Shown in pieces: positions 41,115 to 54,400 of a stretch of DNA of 64,000 bases. The notes under the pieces were generated by a model. The model was not told the origin of the DNA, did not search any database, and saw nothing but the letters and a program-made list of their open reading frames with translations. This DNA comes from Helicoverpa zea. Taxonomy: Eukaryota; Arthropoda; Insecta; Lepidoptera; Noctuidae. Every line of letters begins with the position of its first letter. The stretch's first letter is position 1. Both the position numbers and the translations under genes were made by a program. The stretch covers positions 436,501-500,500 of the forward strand of contig NC_061456.1 of assembly GCF_022581195.2 (NCBI RefSeq), in the 5' to 3' direction.

Positions 41115-41425
41115 AAAAAAAAACCGGCCAAGTGCGAGTTGGAATCGCGCACGAAGGGTTCCGAACCATTATTTATAAAATGAGCAAAATAATCACGTTT
41201 GTTGTATGGGAGCCCCCCAAAATATTTATTTTATTTTAGTTTTCAGTATTTGTTGTTATAGCGGCAACAGAAATACATCATGTGGGAAAATTTCAACTCT
41301 CTAACTATCACGGTTCATGAGATACAGTCTGGTGACAGACGGACGGACGGACGGACGGACAGACGGACAGAGGAGCGAAAACAATAGGGTCCCGTTTTAC
41401 CCTTTGGGTACGGAACCCTAAAAAA
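41115..41425 (+). repeat. Lepidopteran interspersed repeat (CCGGCCAAGTGCG...GGGTACGGAACCCTAAAA)
   Basis: The repeat starts with an A run and CCGGCCAAGTGCGAG, and includes the GCGCACGAAGGGTTCCG block and a GACG tetranucleotide run at 41337-41370. It ends CCCTTTGGGTACGGAACC then CTAAAAAA. I recognise this sequence as very common and conserved among moths and butterflies. Whether it is a SINE-like element or a non-autonomous rolling-circle element is not settled from this copy. It appears full length and little diverged. Confidence 0.8.
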
Positions 41426-41944
41426 GAGATACATTGTAGTGTCTAAGTTGCCGAGGCATACAAGGACAGTATCATGTCATACCGTTTAAATTATTTTTAT
41501 ACATTAAACGAATGTGCCCTTTACCTCTACTGAAAACATGACCTTCACATTATGTCAAGATCATTTTTATAATTACAAGTTTAATTTCAATTACCAGTAA
41601 CAAACACAATCAAGCAGTGATTACGTCATTAGTTAAAATTGCCCACCAGCAATTACTAATAATAATTACGTGTTTCAAGGTTAAAATTAAATTTAACTTG
41701 AGTGTGGGCGTCACTATTTGGAGCAGAGAAACCAATCATGTTTCATATTACCGTTGTTTCACTAACGATGTTATGACTTAACTTGTAATTTTGTGGGCCA
41801 AATCGTGTGTGAACGTTGATTTACTCTGTTTAGTTTATTCTTTTATGGGTTAATTAGTAAATAATAGAAGCTAATAGTGAGTGACCCATTAAAGCCAGGT
41901 ATTTATAGCTGTTTTATTTAAAGCTTTATTATGACATACTAGTT

Positions 41945-42330
41945 TGTACCAGCAGTTTCACCCCCGTTCCGCGAGAACTTACCTATGTTTATCAGACGTA
42001 GTGTTGATCCTTAAAGCTAAGCGTCCACTTGTCGGTATCGTACGCAACGGAGGTATCGCACGCAACGGATCGTAGTATTATTTATATAGAAACTCAAACA
42101 AGTGCGTCCACCTGTCCGCATCGTACGCATCGCACATCTTGTTTGAGTTTCTATATAAATAATACTACGATCCGTTGCGTGCGTTGCGTCCGTTGCGTAC
42201 GATACCGACAAGTGGACGCTTAGCTTAACAGTGAAAGATTTTTTTCAAATTGGTTCAGTAGTTTTGAAGCCTTTTACAAACAGACAGTAAAATGTTTCCT
42301 GTTTATTATATAAGTAAATACAGATATAGA
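41945..42330 (+). repeat. Lepidopteran interspersed repeat (TTCAGTAGTT type) interrupted by a foldback element
   Basis: The left half reads GTACCAGCAGTTTCACCCCC and the right half AGTGAAAGATTTTTTTCAAA then TTGGTTCAGTAGTTTTG. The halves are separated by the 211 bp foldback element at 42015-42225 and its TAA duplication, so the older repeat was the insertion target. Confidence 0.55.
42015..42225. mobile_element. Foldback MITE with 88 bp arms and TAA target duplication
   Basis: Left arm 42015-42102 and right arm 42138-42225 are almost perfect inverted copies around a 35 bp loop. The ends read AGCTAAGCGTCCACTTGTCGG. TAA flanks both sides (42012-42014 and 42226-42228), the duplication expected of PIF/Harbinger-type elements. 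The right arm contains three 9 bp units of the CCGTTGCGT type. It encodes nothing: the open frames on both strands are by-products of the palindrome. The near-identity of the arms suggests either recent insertion or gene conversion. Confidence 0.82.
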
Positions 42331-45225
42331 TAAGGAGTAGATAGATTGAAGAAGGAGAATATCGAAGATAGATTATACAGATCGATTACTAACTTTCCTG
42401 TCCCATGAGTCATATGTGATACACACCGATTGACTGTTGTGTTATGCATCGTGGACAGTGAAGTGGTTAAATTAGATTTGGAGAAGAAAATGAGCGTGAC
42501 AAAGATTATCATAGATCCCAAGTAGGTAATCAGGTGGTCAAACAGTTCCGATTACTATCCTCATGATGCAGCCATATGTCTGACACACTAACTGGGGGTA
42601 ACAATGCGCCGATGAGGTAGGTCAGGGGTGCCAAACATTGGCTCAGGTTAACTGCACGGCGCATGCGTGGTCATCGCATTCTGTGAAAATCCTAGGCGTT
42701 GAGTTATCGGTGATTAGTTCGTGATATACAGGTGATTTTGTGAGAAGTGTTTATAAAATTATATCAAGACCAAAAGGAAAGTAAGAATAATCTGCTGTTA
42801 CTAAAAATAATATAAAATTTGTGACACCATTTCATTAAAGTTGTCTCAAAATGGCTCCAGCGTGTTGGCTTCGACCCCACGTTCGTCTCCCAAAAAAAAG
42901 ACACTCTATAGTCCCGGGGTCTGGTGGATAAAAAAATATTAAAATATTTGTATTGTACATTATTTGGCTGTATATTTTCACACTAAGTATCCTGATACGT
43001 TTGACACAAGCGTTGATGTAACAATGATGTTGATGTTAAATGGTATATAATTGTCAAGGACATAATTCCTTGAGATCAATTAACTCTATTTCATTATTTA
43101 CAAGTCTGTCATACAAGCAAAACCCTGAAAGCAAACTAGTCCAGGATAACCTAACATATCGAGTGTAACGATCTCGGTATCAAAAGCCTTCGTCCTGTCA
43201 GCCATAGCAAATACAGCCTCCCTATATTTGAAAGGCAGAGGACTGGAAACTTCGCTTATATAGGTACTGTGTACCCGTAAATCCAATATTATCTCAAATA
43301 GGAGTTCGGAATCTGAGTTTGTTTATAAACAAAAGAACTGAATCAATTATGACGAAGTTTGGTAGAGATATAAGGTCAGGTCAAGAAAGATTTAGCACGA
43401 TTATCGTGTACACTACCCAAGGTATACATTTCTATTTTTTAATATGATATCAATGGCATTGTCGAGCATATGAAAATATGGGACCTTGTGTATAATTAAA
43501 TGGTATATAATTGCCAAATATAAATGCTATCAAAACCATTGAGTGTCCATTCGCAATCACAAATCTTATGATAACTAGGTAGCCGAGATAATTAAGCGAA
43601 GTCCAATTATGCTGCGTACCTAAATCATATGAAGCAGACGGTAATTATCAAATTTTCGCTAAACCCAAACAGATTAGTCTAGCCATAATCACGACACACT
43701 GAATTCGCATGATACTGCCACATTTATTATAGCCTGGATTAATGACTTCGGTATTTATGTGTTTGTTAGTACTAATACTTTAAATTATATCATCATCTTC
43801 CGAGCCTTTTCAAATTATACTTCAAGGTATACAGGCAATATATTTTAAGTTAAGGCTGTCCTTTTATTTATATTTCCAAGTAGGGGCTTTGAAATGGACC
43901 ATCTTATAGGTAAGTATTTTGTTTGCTCTATCTACACAAAAAAATAATAATATCAACTCTTTTTCTTTCCAGAAATATTTAGCGTTTCAAACGATTTTAT
44001 TGTTTAACCAAAAGTATCCGAAATTAAAATTTGCATTACATAAAAATCTCAGAATTTGCTGAACTGCTTCCCTGAGCAATTCATTATTCAAACAAACATA
44101 CCTTTTGTATTCACCTCATAAGAAACTTTAAATATATTGAATAGTTAGGCTATACAATCTTGTTTCAGAACATAAGCAGAGAACAATTTAAAGTAAGCCA
44201 TTGACAAAAGATTATCCCCCATCTCTGGTCCATCGTGTAATAACGAGAGGTATCAAACGCTGCCGTTTTCCGATATTGATGAGTCGAGAGCTGCCGTCCA
44301 CCGCGCTATGAATCACTGGCATTACCTGATGCTGGTACCAGGAGGCACGAGATAATCGACAGATAGAATGGTTGGAATACATTGCGCGGTCAACGGGCCA
44401 ATTAATGGTTTGTATAAGAGGTATGTGGTTAATCAATGTGTATTTTTAGTATAGTGTTGTAATTTCTAGTCGTCAATATAAATAGAAAGAAAAGGTAAAT
44501 TCAATAATTAAAATTGAACTATGTACGCTAATAAAACTACTCACTTCACGGCCTAGCAACCAAACCGTTTTTGTAAATATTTGCCAAAGCACAGCTCTTC
44601 AAATCCGATGGAATTTTCATTTATTAGATGTAGCATTTTTTTAATGAAGAAATAGCTTATCAAATCCAACATAATATCTAGACTGAGACTCATAAAAATC
44701 CTAACTCCTTCCATAAGATGACGACCAAATTCCACCACGTAATGTACATCATCCACCGCCATACAACCGCTAGTTGTTATCGCTTTACCGAGCAGTATTG
44801 GTGCAACGCATCAGGCGAAACAGCGTGATGTATGCAGCCGCTGCAGCGTTTAAATTTAATGCTTAATGAGCTCGAAACATGCTGCTCCGGGATTAACAAG
44901 AACAAACCGATTTAGTAGACGGTGTAGCTTGATTGTGGTCGACCGTTTTGGGGCTATCACTCAGTTTTGTTCGAATAAAGTAATAATTGCTTATTGGAAG
45001 TTCGATTTTTTTGCCTGTAAGTCAATAACTATCGGATTTTAAACTGAGGTTTTAACTTTGAGTTCAATGGTTATTATCAAAGTTGGTGTTAAAAATTAAT
45101 AATAAAATGATATAACTAGAAATATATTAAAAAATTTTTTTTGACATAAACAGTTTTGACAAATGCAATTTAAAAAGTATTAATCCCAGCACCTAGTCCC
45201 ATGTTCCAGAAAAGTCGTCCGCAAC

Positions 45226-45246
45226 AAAAAAAAAAAAAAAAAAAAA
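45226..45246 (+). repeat. Run of 21 A
   Basis: An uninterrupted A run. It could be the tail of a retrotransposed sequence, but I recognise no element to its left and see no target duplication. Confidence 0.6.
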
Positions 45247-47254
45247 CAAATGAGGCATTAGCATTTTTCTTAAAAACAAAAGAACTCATAGTGTCAGCTG
45301 TTCATTTTCCCGCGCAGATTGTAAACGCCATTGAGAAATAACGGCTATCAATTGAACAAGGCTTTGTGTATTCTTGCAATAAAACAAACTATTCCCTGAC
45401 TCTGTAAGCAATGCATTTTTATTCAGCAAATTTTTATAAAAAGGAACTTTTATTAGCGCACTCATTTTTACTTAAAAAGTTATAAAAAGATGTGGAAACA
45501 TTTCCAATAACTAGACGTTTTATAAAAGGTTTTTGAAGTATTTTCCGTGGACGTTAATTGGATAGCGAAATAATTCTTTCGTATAGTCTCGGAGTATCAT
45601 ACATAAAATAAAATTATCTGTTGTCGATTTCCATGATATTATTTCACTTCTATCTTATATGTACATTTTCTCGTCTTTACAATGACGACATAAATAAATT
45701 TTAGTATTTACAAACAATACCAACAGGATTACAGATAGCAAAGCCGTATTTAGCCGCTACAATCAATACGTCCAAGCCGAGCACAATACTAGTTAACCCC
45801 GCTGTCAAAGTTGCTAACAGTCGGTTAAACCATCTCTAAACATTAGCGAAACAGAACTAAGTTTACGATGATGCTGCCCCAACTGCAGTAATTCCATCGA
45901 CTCGCCGACTGCATAATGCATCTCTGCACTTACACTGTGCACCTCTCACGATGGCCCGCCGTCAGGCGATCCGTGCGCTTCATTTAACACGACCATTTCA
46001 CTTGCATGACCATCCATTGTTGGCTTTATACTATACAAAGTTTCGATCATTTGAATTTAGGCAGCAATGTATGTTAAAATATTGGGATAAAAGTTTGTGG
46101 TGGTAAAAATGATAGTGTATTCTAGTAGAGGTTTTGGGAAGCGCTCGTTGCAAAAGCAATAACTCGAGTGTGCATTGACGAACGCGTTTCGAGTGTCGGC
46201 CTCTTAACTAAGACGGAGGTCGGTTTGAATGCCTCTTTGTTGTCGGGACGTTACGTTACTGTTTCTTCTATCGGATCCAGCCATTGTGGATTTATGCGTT
46301 TACTGCCGGCGTCAAATTAGACCGTTTTTGTGTTTCAGTTAAGAGCGAGCTGTGAGTTTCAGTTGTGAATGGTGGCGCTTTTGTTGCAATTTGTTTTTGG
46401 TTCCGTAGGCATAATTTGTGGATTTAGAATTTCATAAATAAGAAATTATTGTTGCATATATTTTAGCCGTTTACCTGGAAAGGGTTCAAAGATGCGTTTT
46501 TTAAACAAACCAAACGTTAACATTTGCTGTTTTTATTTTAATTTTGTATTGCTACAGACTTCAGTACTTTTTATTATCTAATTAATCATTAATTCAAAGA
46601 AATTGACACAGTTAAGTTTATTAACATCATATGATTTCCGAACAATTTCTTTCGATATCCCAAAATCGAGATCCCAAGATCAAAGTGGATCTTAGCAAAT
46701 GAGTCCACTCTCACACTTAAGACGAATGCAAATTGAAGAATTGGATTAGCAAAGATTCCATTAAGGCTTGCTTCGTCACAATTATCAGGCAAGTTCAATT
46801 GATTTAGGCTAAGCTATTAGCTCGGGGCACTCGGACCTGACCCAATTATATCACGTAATTGCCAGCCGACCTTACAAATTCCATACATTATTAAACGTTT
46901 TATTACAATTTATGGCAATAACCGGACCGTTAAGTGTGTTTATATTTGAGGTTAATAAGGGATGTGAAATTGTAATTGGAAATTAATTATTTATTGGCCA
47001 TTATGGATTTTGGGTTATCAGTTTCGTGGTTGTTAATGTATATACGTGCTGTTGACGTGTGTATTGATTTAAATAAAACTTTTGTAAAAATTCAAAAATA
47101 GTTTTAACTAACAGAACATTGCATTAGTCTTTGGTCTGCGTAAAATTCTGTCTATTGATAGCTATTCAAAGAGATTGGACGCGCAATTGCTTTTTCCAAA
47201 AAACTCTTCTAGAGAACAAGCAATCCAGCTAATAATTAATTTCAGTTGCGTCCG

Positions 47255-47360
47255 CGAGCGCCCACTGAACGATGTGAAATCGCCCCGCTACGTACAGAAT
47301 TTTGATTGCTACGTACATGCTACGCGGCTACGCCGTAGCGCTACGGCCTACGAGCTATTT
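47255..47360. repeat. GCTACG-rich palindromic repeat
   Basis: CGCTACGTAC, GCTACGTAC, GCTACGCGGCTACGCC and GTAGCGCTACGG follow one another in AT-rich surroundings. It shares its core palindrome with the patch at 24972-24985. Confidence 0.4.
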
Positions 47361-50300
47361 CGTGCATACCGTAGTATGAATAATGCGATCGTTGGGTTTC
47401 ATCGATCGATATTTTGAACATTAAAATGGGTTAATCAGGTAAATTACGTCATAAGCGATATTTTATATATAATTTATTTGAACTGATATTCATGTAACGA
47501 TATTTTAATTTTTCAATAATTCACAAATAATTTGCAAAATATTTGATATTCATTACCGATGCAATACTTTACAATAATATCGTACATTGCGTGACTAATG
47601 AATATGAAATCGTTTTGTTCATTTTACATTTTGATACGATACTCGAGTGTAATAAACTGTAATAAATTGCAATCAGCTACTTATTACCCGTTGATGCTGA
47701 GTTGATGATGATGGATGTTTAAATATTAATTACATACTTTAAAATAATCATTCCATTCTGTTATGTAACTACCTTAAAAGGAACTGAAAACTCTGGATTA
47801 TCTTGTTTTGCGCTTCTCATTCTCCGATAATGTGTCACCCTAAATATGACATCCAAATCAAAAATATCATTTCAGAATATTCGGTTTGGTAACTGCAATA
47901 GTATTTGTAAAACCACTCTGACGAACAAAAAATACATAAGAGCCAATAAAAAGCACTCTTATACAAGAAATAAAAATAAAATTATGAATCCTTTTCCCAG
48001 CCCCCAATGGAAGTAATTCTAAAGAACTATGTAATTAACCAAGCAAAGTAGCTCTCGTACAAAAATCCTTCGACTTCGAATTGCAAATTAATCGCCTCAC
48101 TTGGCGCGGTATCTTTCGTTGCGCGCTTAGTTAGATTTATGGCAAATGCCTGCCACGGTTAAGCAGCAATGGATACTGAATATTCTGAATATTGCACTTT
48201 TATGCATATGTGGAACTATATGTATTCATAAGCCGATTATAGGAGAATTGTGGATTTTATTCTAAGTAACAAAAAAATAATATAAAATTTAAAATCATGG
48301 GTGTATTTTCAAAGACCATATAACGAGACTCTTGAAAGAAGCTCGCACCAAAATCCGTGCGACTTCGAGTACTTATCGTACCAAAGGACCAATTTTTTGT
48401 TAAAAACAAAGAAGGTAGTGGACCATTCACGCTATTGTCACCCTTGTAGTTTCTTCTCTTCTTTAATCTATTAATTTTTGCATGACGGACTTTCTTGTAG
48501 TACGCCTCATGCCTTGCCTTATGGAAATCACAGCCGAGTTGATTATATAAGAACAAAATTTAAAAAAAAATGGCATCTGAACAAAATTGTCTTACCATAA
48601 ACACAGATCCCCAAAAAAGTAAAGTCCATCTAAATATTTAAATATCTTAATCCGTGCAGCGATTAAAACAGCTGCAAGGTTGAGAGCAAGTTAAACGAGT
48701 TTAAGGAAACAGCCGATTGATTTATGAAGTTAACTTTGAGATAGTTTAGCGGTTCGTATTTCCTCGATTACCTCACTGAGATTTGGGTCTCGGTTATCTG
48801 CATGACCTGTGTCTGAGATAAAGTGGTAATAGGAAAAGTAGTTCACGACTTTCTTGAGCAACTTATTTTAAATGGGACTGTGAAATTTTTGGAGTGAAAA
48901 TGGGGTGTTTGGGGGCGGAATGTTAGGTGAACGGTTGCAGATGGTTTTTGTGATTTTTGACTAGATCATCTAATAGATTTATTAACAGGCGTTAAAGTGC
49001 CTAATGAGGATTTTGTCTCTTCTATCTAGTTTTTGTTTTCATGCTTGCTTTGCCGACTCAGGAATGCAATTATAATCATTGATGAATGATGATGATCATC
49101 ACAATGTGTCACCAAAATACCTATTAGTAACTATATTTCTCTGATCAAATATCAAACTACCAAACGAAATCCCCTAATAAATAATTGTATCACGATCTAA
49201 TTCCGTCATTACATTCATCAAAAGGCACGTCTTACTAGCGCCGGTGGACAGCGCCATCTATCGGCGCGCGGCGGCAGTTAATCTCGTCTCGGCCATTTGC
49301 CGGGACAAATCACCTCCCGGTCTGCACTCTAAAACTTCGTAACGTATTGCTTTCAATTTTACTGACTGTACGTTTCTTTGTATGCCAGATTACGTTAATG
49401 ATTCATGGGAGAGATTTGTTATAGTTTGTGTGATAAATCGATTTATTGGTATCGATTATTTGTTAGTTTAGATTTGTGAAGTTGAAGATAAATAGTTGTA
49501 ATACTTTTCTGATATGCAGTTTAAAAGTTGGTTTAACGTTTCAGGAATTGTTAACGCTGTGAATTTTATAGTCAGGTAAGTACTGGCCGGATTTACGGAA
49601 AAAATGGGCTTACACAATAATTTTAGATATACGAAGTACCTCTACGTATATTCAGCATTAAAATTACACTTACACCAAAATTACAACTAAAGCTCCACTT
49701 CACTATAAAACTTAACAAAATCATGTACAAATACTACGAACATTTTATAACACAAAAATGGAATACGAAACTCCGCTACATAGCGTATTTATCCATCCTT
49801 TAATTCTTTCAACTATTCCGCAGAAGAAAATGTAGGAAACTGTAGGTACACGGCTTTTACAGTTAATGTAAACACTAGCAACTAATTACTGCTTTTACAC
49901 GCTCACTTTGACTTGAAATAGTATTAGCAGCAGCAGTTACTGCTATAAATTGCAGTTCTTTAAAATGTGAGCGAAATAAAATAGGTATTTATGGAAGAAA
50001 AGGTGTATGCGCGTTGAGTAACGGGTGACGTTCAACTGTGAACCGTTTCGTGTCCTTTTGTTAAGCTTTGTGTCATAGCAGTGGTTAGTGCAGGACGTTT
50101 TCTAAACTGTTTGTTTTGTAATTATGTAAGAATCAGATGCTGTTTTTATTGTTTTTTTTTTATTATTTTGTACCTACCTAGATATGGGATGTGTATTGTC
50201 TCCAGCCCAGCAACAGTGGAGACTTGTACTCTTAAGTCCCGGTTGTATATAAGTTTCATGAATATCTAACATTCGTACTCCAGAAAACTTTCATCATTGC

Positions 50301-51435
50301 AGGTTTTAATCTGGGGTTTCATTTTGACATTCTACTTTAATATTTTTGATTTTTTATATAACTGAAAAGAGTTTCAAAGACAGGTATAATTATAATTTCC
50401 CAAGCATAAAATAGAAGGATGATTGAAATGAAACTCAAATCACTCTTTCGTTGTACTCAAGAATCAATAAAGATCGCAGAATAGAACAAATCCACTTCAA
50501 AAATAAATTCTAAGAAACTTTATCACTCTTCGTTCGGTACAAAAGAACCCTCAAATAATACTGTAACAATAAAACTGGACCAGGAACTATTTCTCCACAT
50601 AAAATTGATTGAAAAGAACAAAGGTCCTCACAACGACAGGTCTCTACGAACAATAATTTAATATAGACGAAGAATCATAATTAATATATAAAATTATAAA
50701 GTACCTATAATTAAAAATTCTTCCGATAAAAAGTCTTTAAAGAATCTCACAAATTGGAAAGTTATTAAATCAAACTATCGAGCTGTAACATCCGCTATAC
50801 CAACGTGCCGCCCCGTACATTTCATTAGACTTAATTGAAAAATAAAAAGAATTCCTTTACTTACATCGCATTCAGTCTTGCCTGCCATCCCGCAGTTTAG
50901 TCTACAAATGCTATCGTCTCTTCCTCATCCTGACCGAATATAAACTCTTCTATTTTACTTAAAACCACAAACTTATCATCTTACACATAAGTTTCATTTT
51001 CGTTTATCAACAAATCAGATTTTACGACCTTTTCTCCAGAAGTCACTTAAACAGTGAGATCAAAATCTTCAATACGATTATAGACTTTAGATATCAGTAA
51101 TAAAATTCTTTTCTGTTTGCGCGTTGGTTTTTTAAAAAGATCTTCTAATACCGAGGGGAAAGTTGCCAGTACTAAGTGCATCGAGATCGGTGTACGTGCA
51201 TCCGCCGACGATGTCAGTTGGAAATTTCTCGTTACCGCAATAATCCACCATCGGGTATAGCGTTTTGCAATATTTTACAATTTCACGTGAGCGCTCAGAA
51301 GCGGCCGGCTCGCAAAGGAAATACTTTCATACAATTTCTTTGAACTGGTATATTGTGGCCGGTAACAAAGAAGATTCTTAGCACTTGTCCGTCGTAATGC
51401 TGTCGAACTGAGTGCAGACTCACGTGCATTGTTGC

Positions 51436-51443
51436 TGACGTCA
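51436..51443. promoter_or_regulatory. Palindromic CRE (TGACGTCA) with adjacent E-box
   Basis: A perfect CRE lies 10 bp from a CACGTG E-box (51421-51426 region). Both are inside a GC-richer island (51150-51450) that has no coding content I can recognise. It could be an enhancer or distal promoter. Confidence 0.3.
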
Positions 51444-54400
51444 CGAATGCTCAATTTAATTTGAAATCAATGATAGTAGAAATAAATGCTGCAAAAAATT
51501 ACATGTAGAAGAATCTGGAATATACTTTCCTAGCAAAGCACTTCAAATATGATGGAAGTAGCTTGAAGGATATAAAAATACTCGTACATAAAGCCAAGAA
51601 GGTAATAAAGAAATCAGCTCGTGTAGGTAGGAGGCACATACGTAAGGCACATACACATAAATACTTAGAAGTGGGAGGTGCAGTTTAAATATTAGCAGAG
51701 CAGACGTTACGCCCGGTGCGTGCGCGAATACGGAATGAAGGGCCCGTTTGAACTGGCGCAGACTTTGCTCACTTTTACCTTACCTTTTTGTAAGTTCGAG
51801 CATTATCACGAATAGAGAATTTACGTTACAATTTTGTTGAAACAGCAGACTGGGAAATGATATTTTGAAAGTGGTTTTGAACAAGTATTTTTTCAAGTGC
51901 ATTTTAATGATGGTGTAGATTATAAAACAAAATCAAAGGGTACTGCTGTAGTTCACAGTTTTAAAGAATCATATAGTACAGAAATAAAATCAAAGATCCA
52001 GACATAAACAAACTAAGAAGTTCAAGAACTCAAGGTCAAACCGCACGATCAACTAAAACAAGCAAACTCAATAAGCTGACACCCAAAGGACCAGTTTCAA
52101 GAAATAACATAATCTCAAGTCATAAGCAATAATAATAGACAAGCAATAAATAAAGTTTTGATGACAAATCCCGTGTTTACGGCGCCCTCGCTCCGAACAC
52201 AATATAATACTAATCCCCGAACGACTTCGCGATATGTTTACACACGACTTATGATACTATAAACTGATGTCTTGTACCTACGACGAATATTATAAGCAAA
52301 ATCTTTATTGTTTCTAGAAATATGTTTAACTTTTTTTATGTTTAGATTGCTTGTTTTGAATTAGATGTGATCGTGATTTTTAATTTTATTAACAGTTTGA
52401 GTGTTTTTAAGTGATTGAAGTTGTGTTCAGAACTTGTTAGCATTATGGCCAATGTTTATTAAAAAATAATCATTGGCTAAGATTTTTAAGATTTTGTTTC
52501 AGTATTTTTTTGCTTTCTGAGTTTACACTTAACACAGATTGGAGTGTTTGATTTTGTCTGCCAGAATTATTTATAAATAGGACAGTTCCGCAGTTATTCT
52601 CATTACTTAACCTAAACCAAAACGTACAAAATAAACAAGACAAGAAAAGAAACCGCTATTGACAAAATAAATGACAAAACAATTCAAATTTCCCGTACAA
52701 AAGGGACCAAAAAATACATTTTCCCATAATTACATATACGGGTAAATATGGGTTGCCACACAAGGAGGCTTCGTCTCGTTTCATATCACAAGACCCTCCC
52801 GGCTGTTACTGAAAAGCGATATTGAAATCCCTGGGGGCTGCGAGTGCCGTCGAAACATTGTTTCAGATTCAGGTGTCAAATTTTCCATTGTCTTGTCAGG
52901 AAACATGAAATAAGCTCCGGCGGGTTGCTTCTTTTTGAGGTAGGTTCGGGTTTTTTTAGTTTGGGCTCATTTTTTGCTTGGGCGGTTGCTTGTTTTATTT
53001 TATACCGTGCAAAGTCTGATACGCAAGCTAAGCAAACTTGTATCTGTGTGTATTTTAATGTTGAATTAACAACCGAGAAAAATCGAGTTTGTTGACATTT
53101 TAGGTAGTAAGCAGAAGATATAATGTATCTATTTGTTTTCTTGCAATTAAATCAATAACGCCACCCCTAAAGTTTCTTCTTTAAAAGCCATATTATTTTA
53201 CTGAACTCAGAGGGACATTATTTCATTGCAAAATACATTCGTTCGAACGTAAATTGAAACAAATATCACATTACACTTACAGTTCACATAAGAACGAGAA
53301 ATATGAGTCTCCCTGGAGATGTTAAAAAAGTAGCGTTGCGAGGTCTATGTCGACGGCTTTAAAAATGCCTTCAATGTGTTATGTTTAACGCTTCATTATT
53401 CTAGAATGTTCCAATACCACTAGATCCGCCTTAAGGCAGCTGAAATTCCACGGGATTGCAACTCACGGGATCAGCTTTGAAACCTCGCAGCAAACGTCAA
53501 AAAGAGCACTACGCAGCTACGTAGGTATTTGAAAAAATCCCCGGTCGAGACAAAGACGCACTACACATTCGCGCACCCCTCCCCCCACTCAATTGTCCTT
53601 ACATCTTACATTTCTGCATCATATTCCGTCGCAATGAAAAGTAAAAACATTGCAGATAGAATTTGTGTAGTTGTAATTTGTGCCTTATGGTGGTGTGTTA
53701 GAATTGAATTTGGCTCGTGGTGGTAATTCAGTAAATTCAGATGCAGGGAAAGACGAGAGTGGCTGAATTGAGGTGGAAGCCAAAGTGCGGAATAAAAGTG
53801 ACGAGCTCGACTCGAATGGAATAAAGTGAGCGCTGTTGGCGAATTGGCGGCGACTCGTTTCACTGCGCTGTTGATTGTAACATCGATTATAACGTTCATA
53901 TTTTATTTGATCAAGTAAATTAAGCTTTTTTTGTTATATGTTTGAGTGATTTTATTTAGTTGCTATTTACATTATATGCATACTTTTCAATTGTTTTTTT
54001 AGTGAGGATTACAGGTAACTTTTGACGACTACATAATTATATATTCTTTTCTGTTATCTGGGGCAAACATAGCAAACATTTTTAATAAATTGTTCTAAGC
54101 TTTTCTGTATATTAAAAATAGGAATTTATAGATAGTGTAATAATTTTATTGTTGTTGATTGCAGCAATGTGAATTTGAATTATGATCGCTATCCACCAAA
54201 TGATTATCTGCATACAACATAACGAGATGTAGCACAAAGCTTGGTTTATTATCATCTGCAATAACATAAGCATGCTTAATCACACTATAAGCATACTGAA
54301 CAGGGATTATAATTGTTAATGCCGGAGTTTCACTGGTCCTTAATGCACGCGCGCCACAATCCTCATTACCGGCAATCCGGTTATATTGCCGGGCAATGTG

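Noticed and set aside
42017..42223. Near-identical 64-codon open frames on opposite strands
   Set aside because: They are mirror products of the foldback palindrome, not genes.
48257..48556. 99-codon open frame on the minus strand
   Set aside because: It lacks an ATG for most of its length and resembles no family I know.
49245..49265. GCGCCATCTA, a word similar to insect insulator (CTCF-like) motifs
   Set aside because: A single short match is too weak to call a site.
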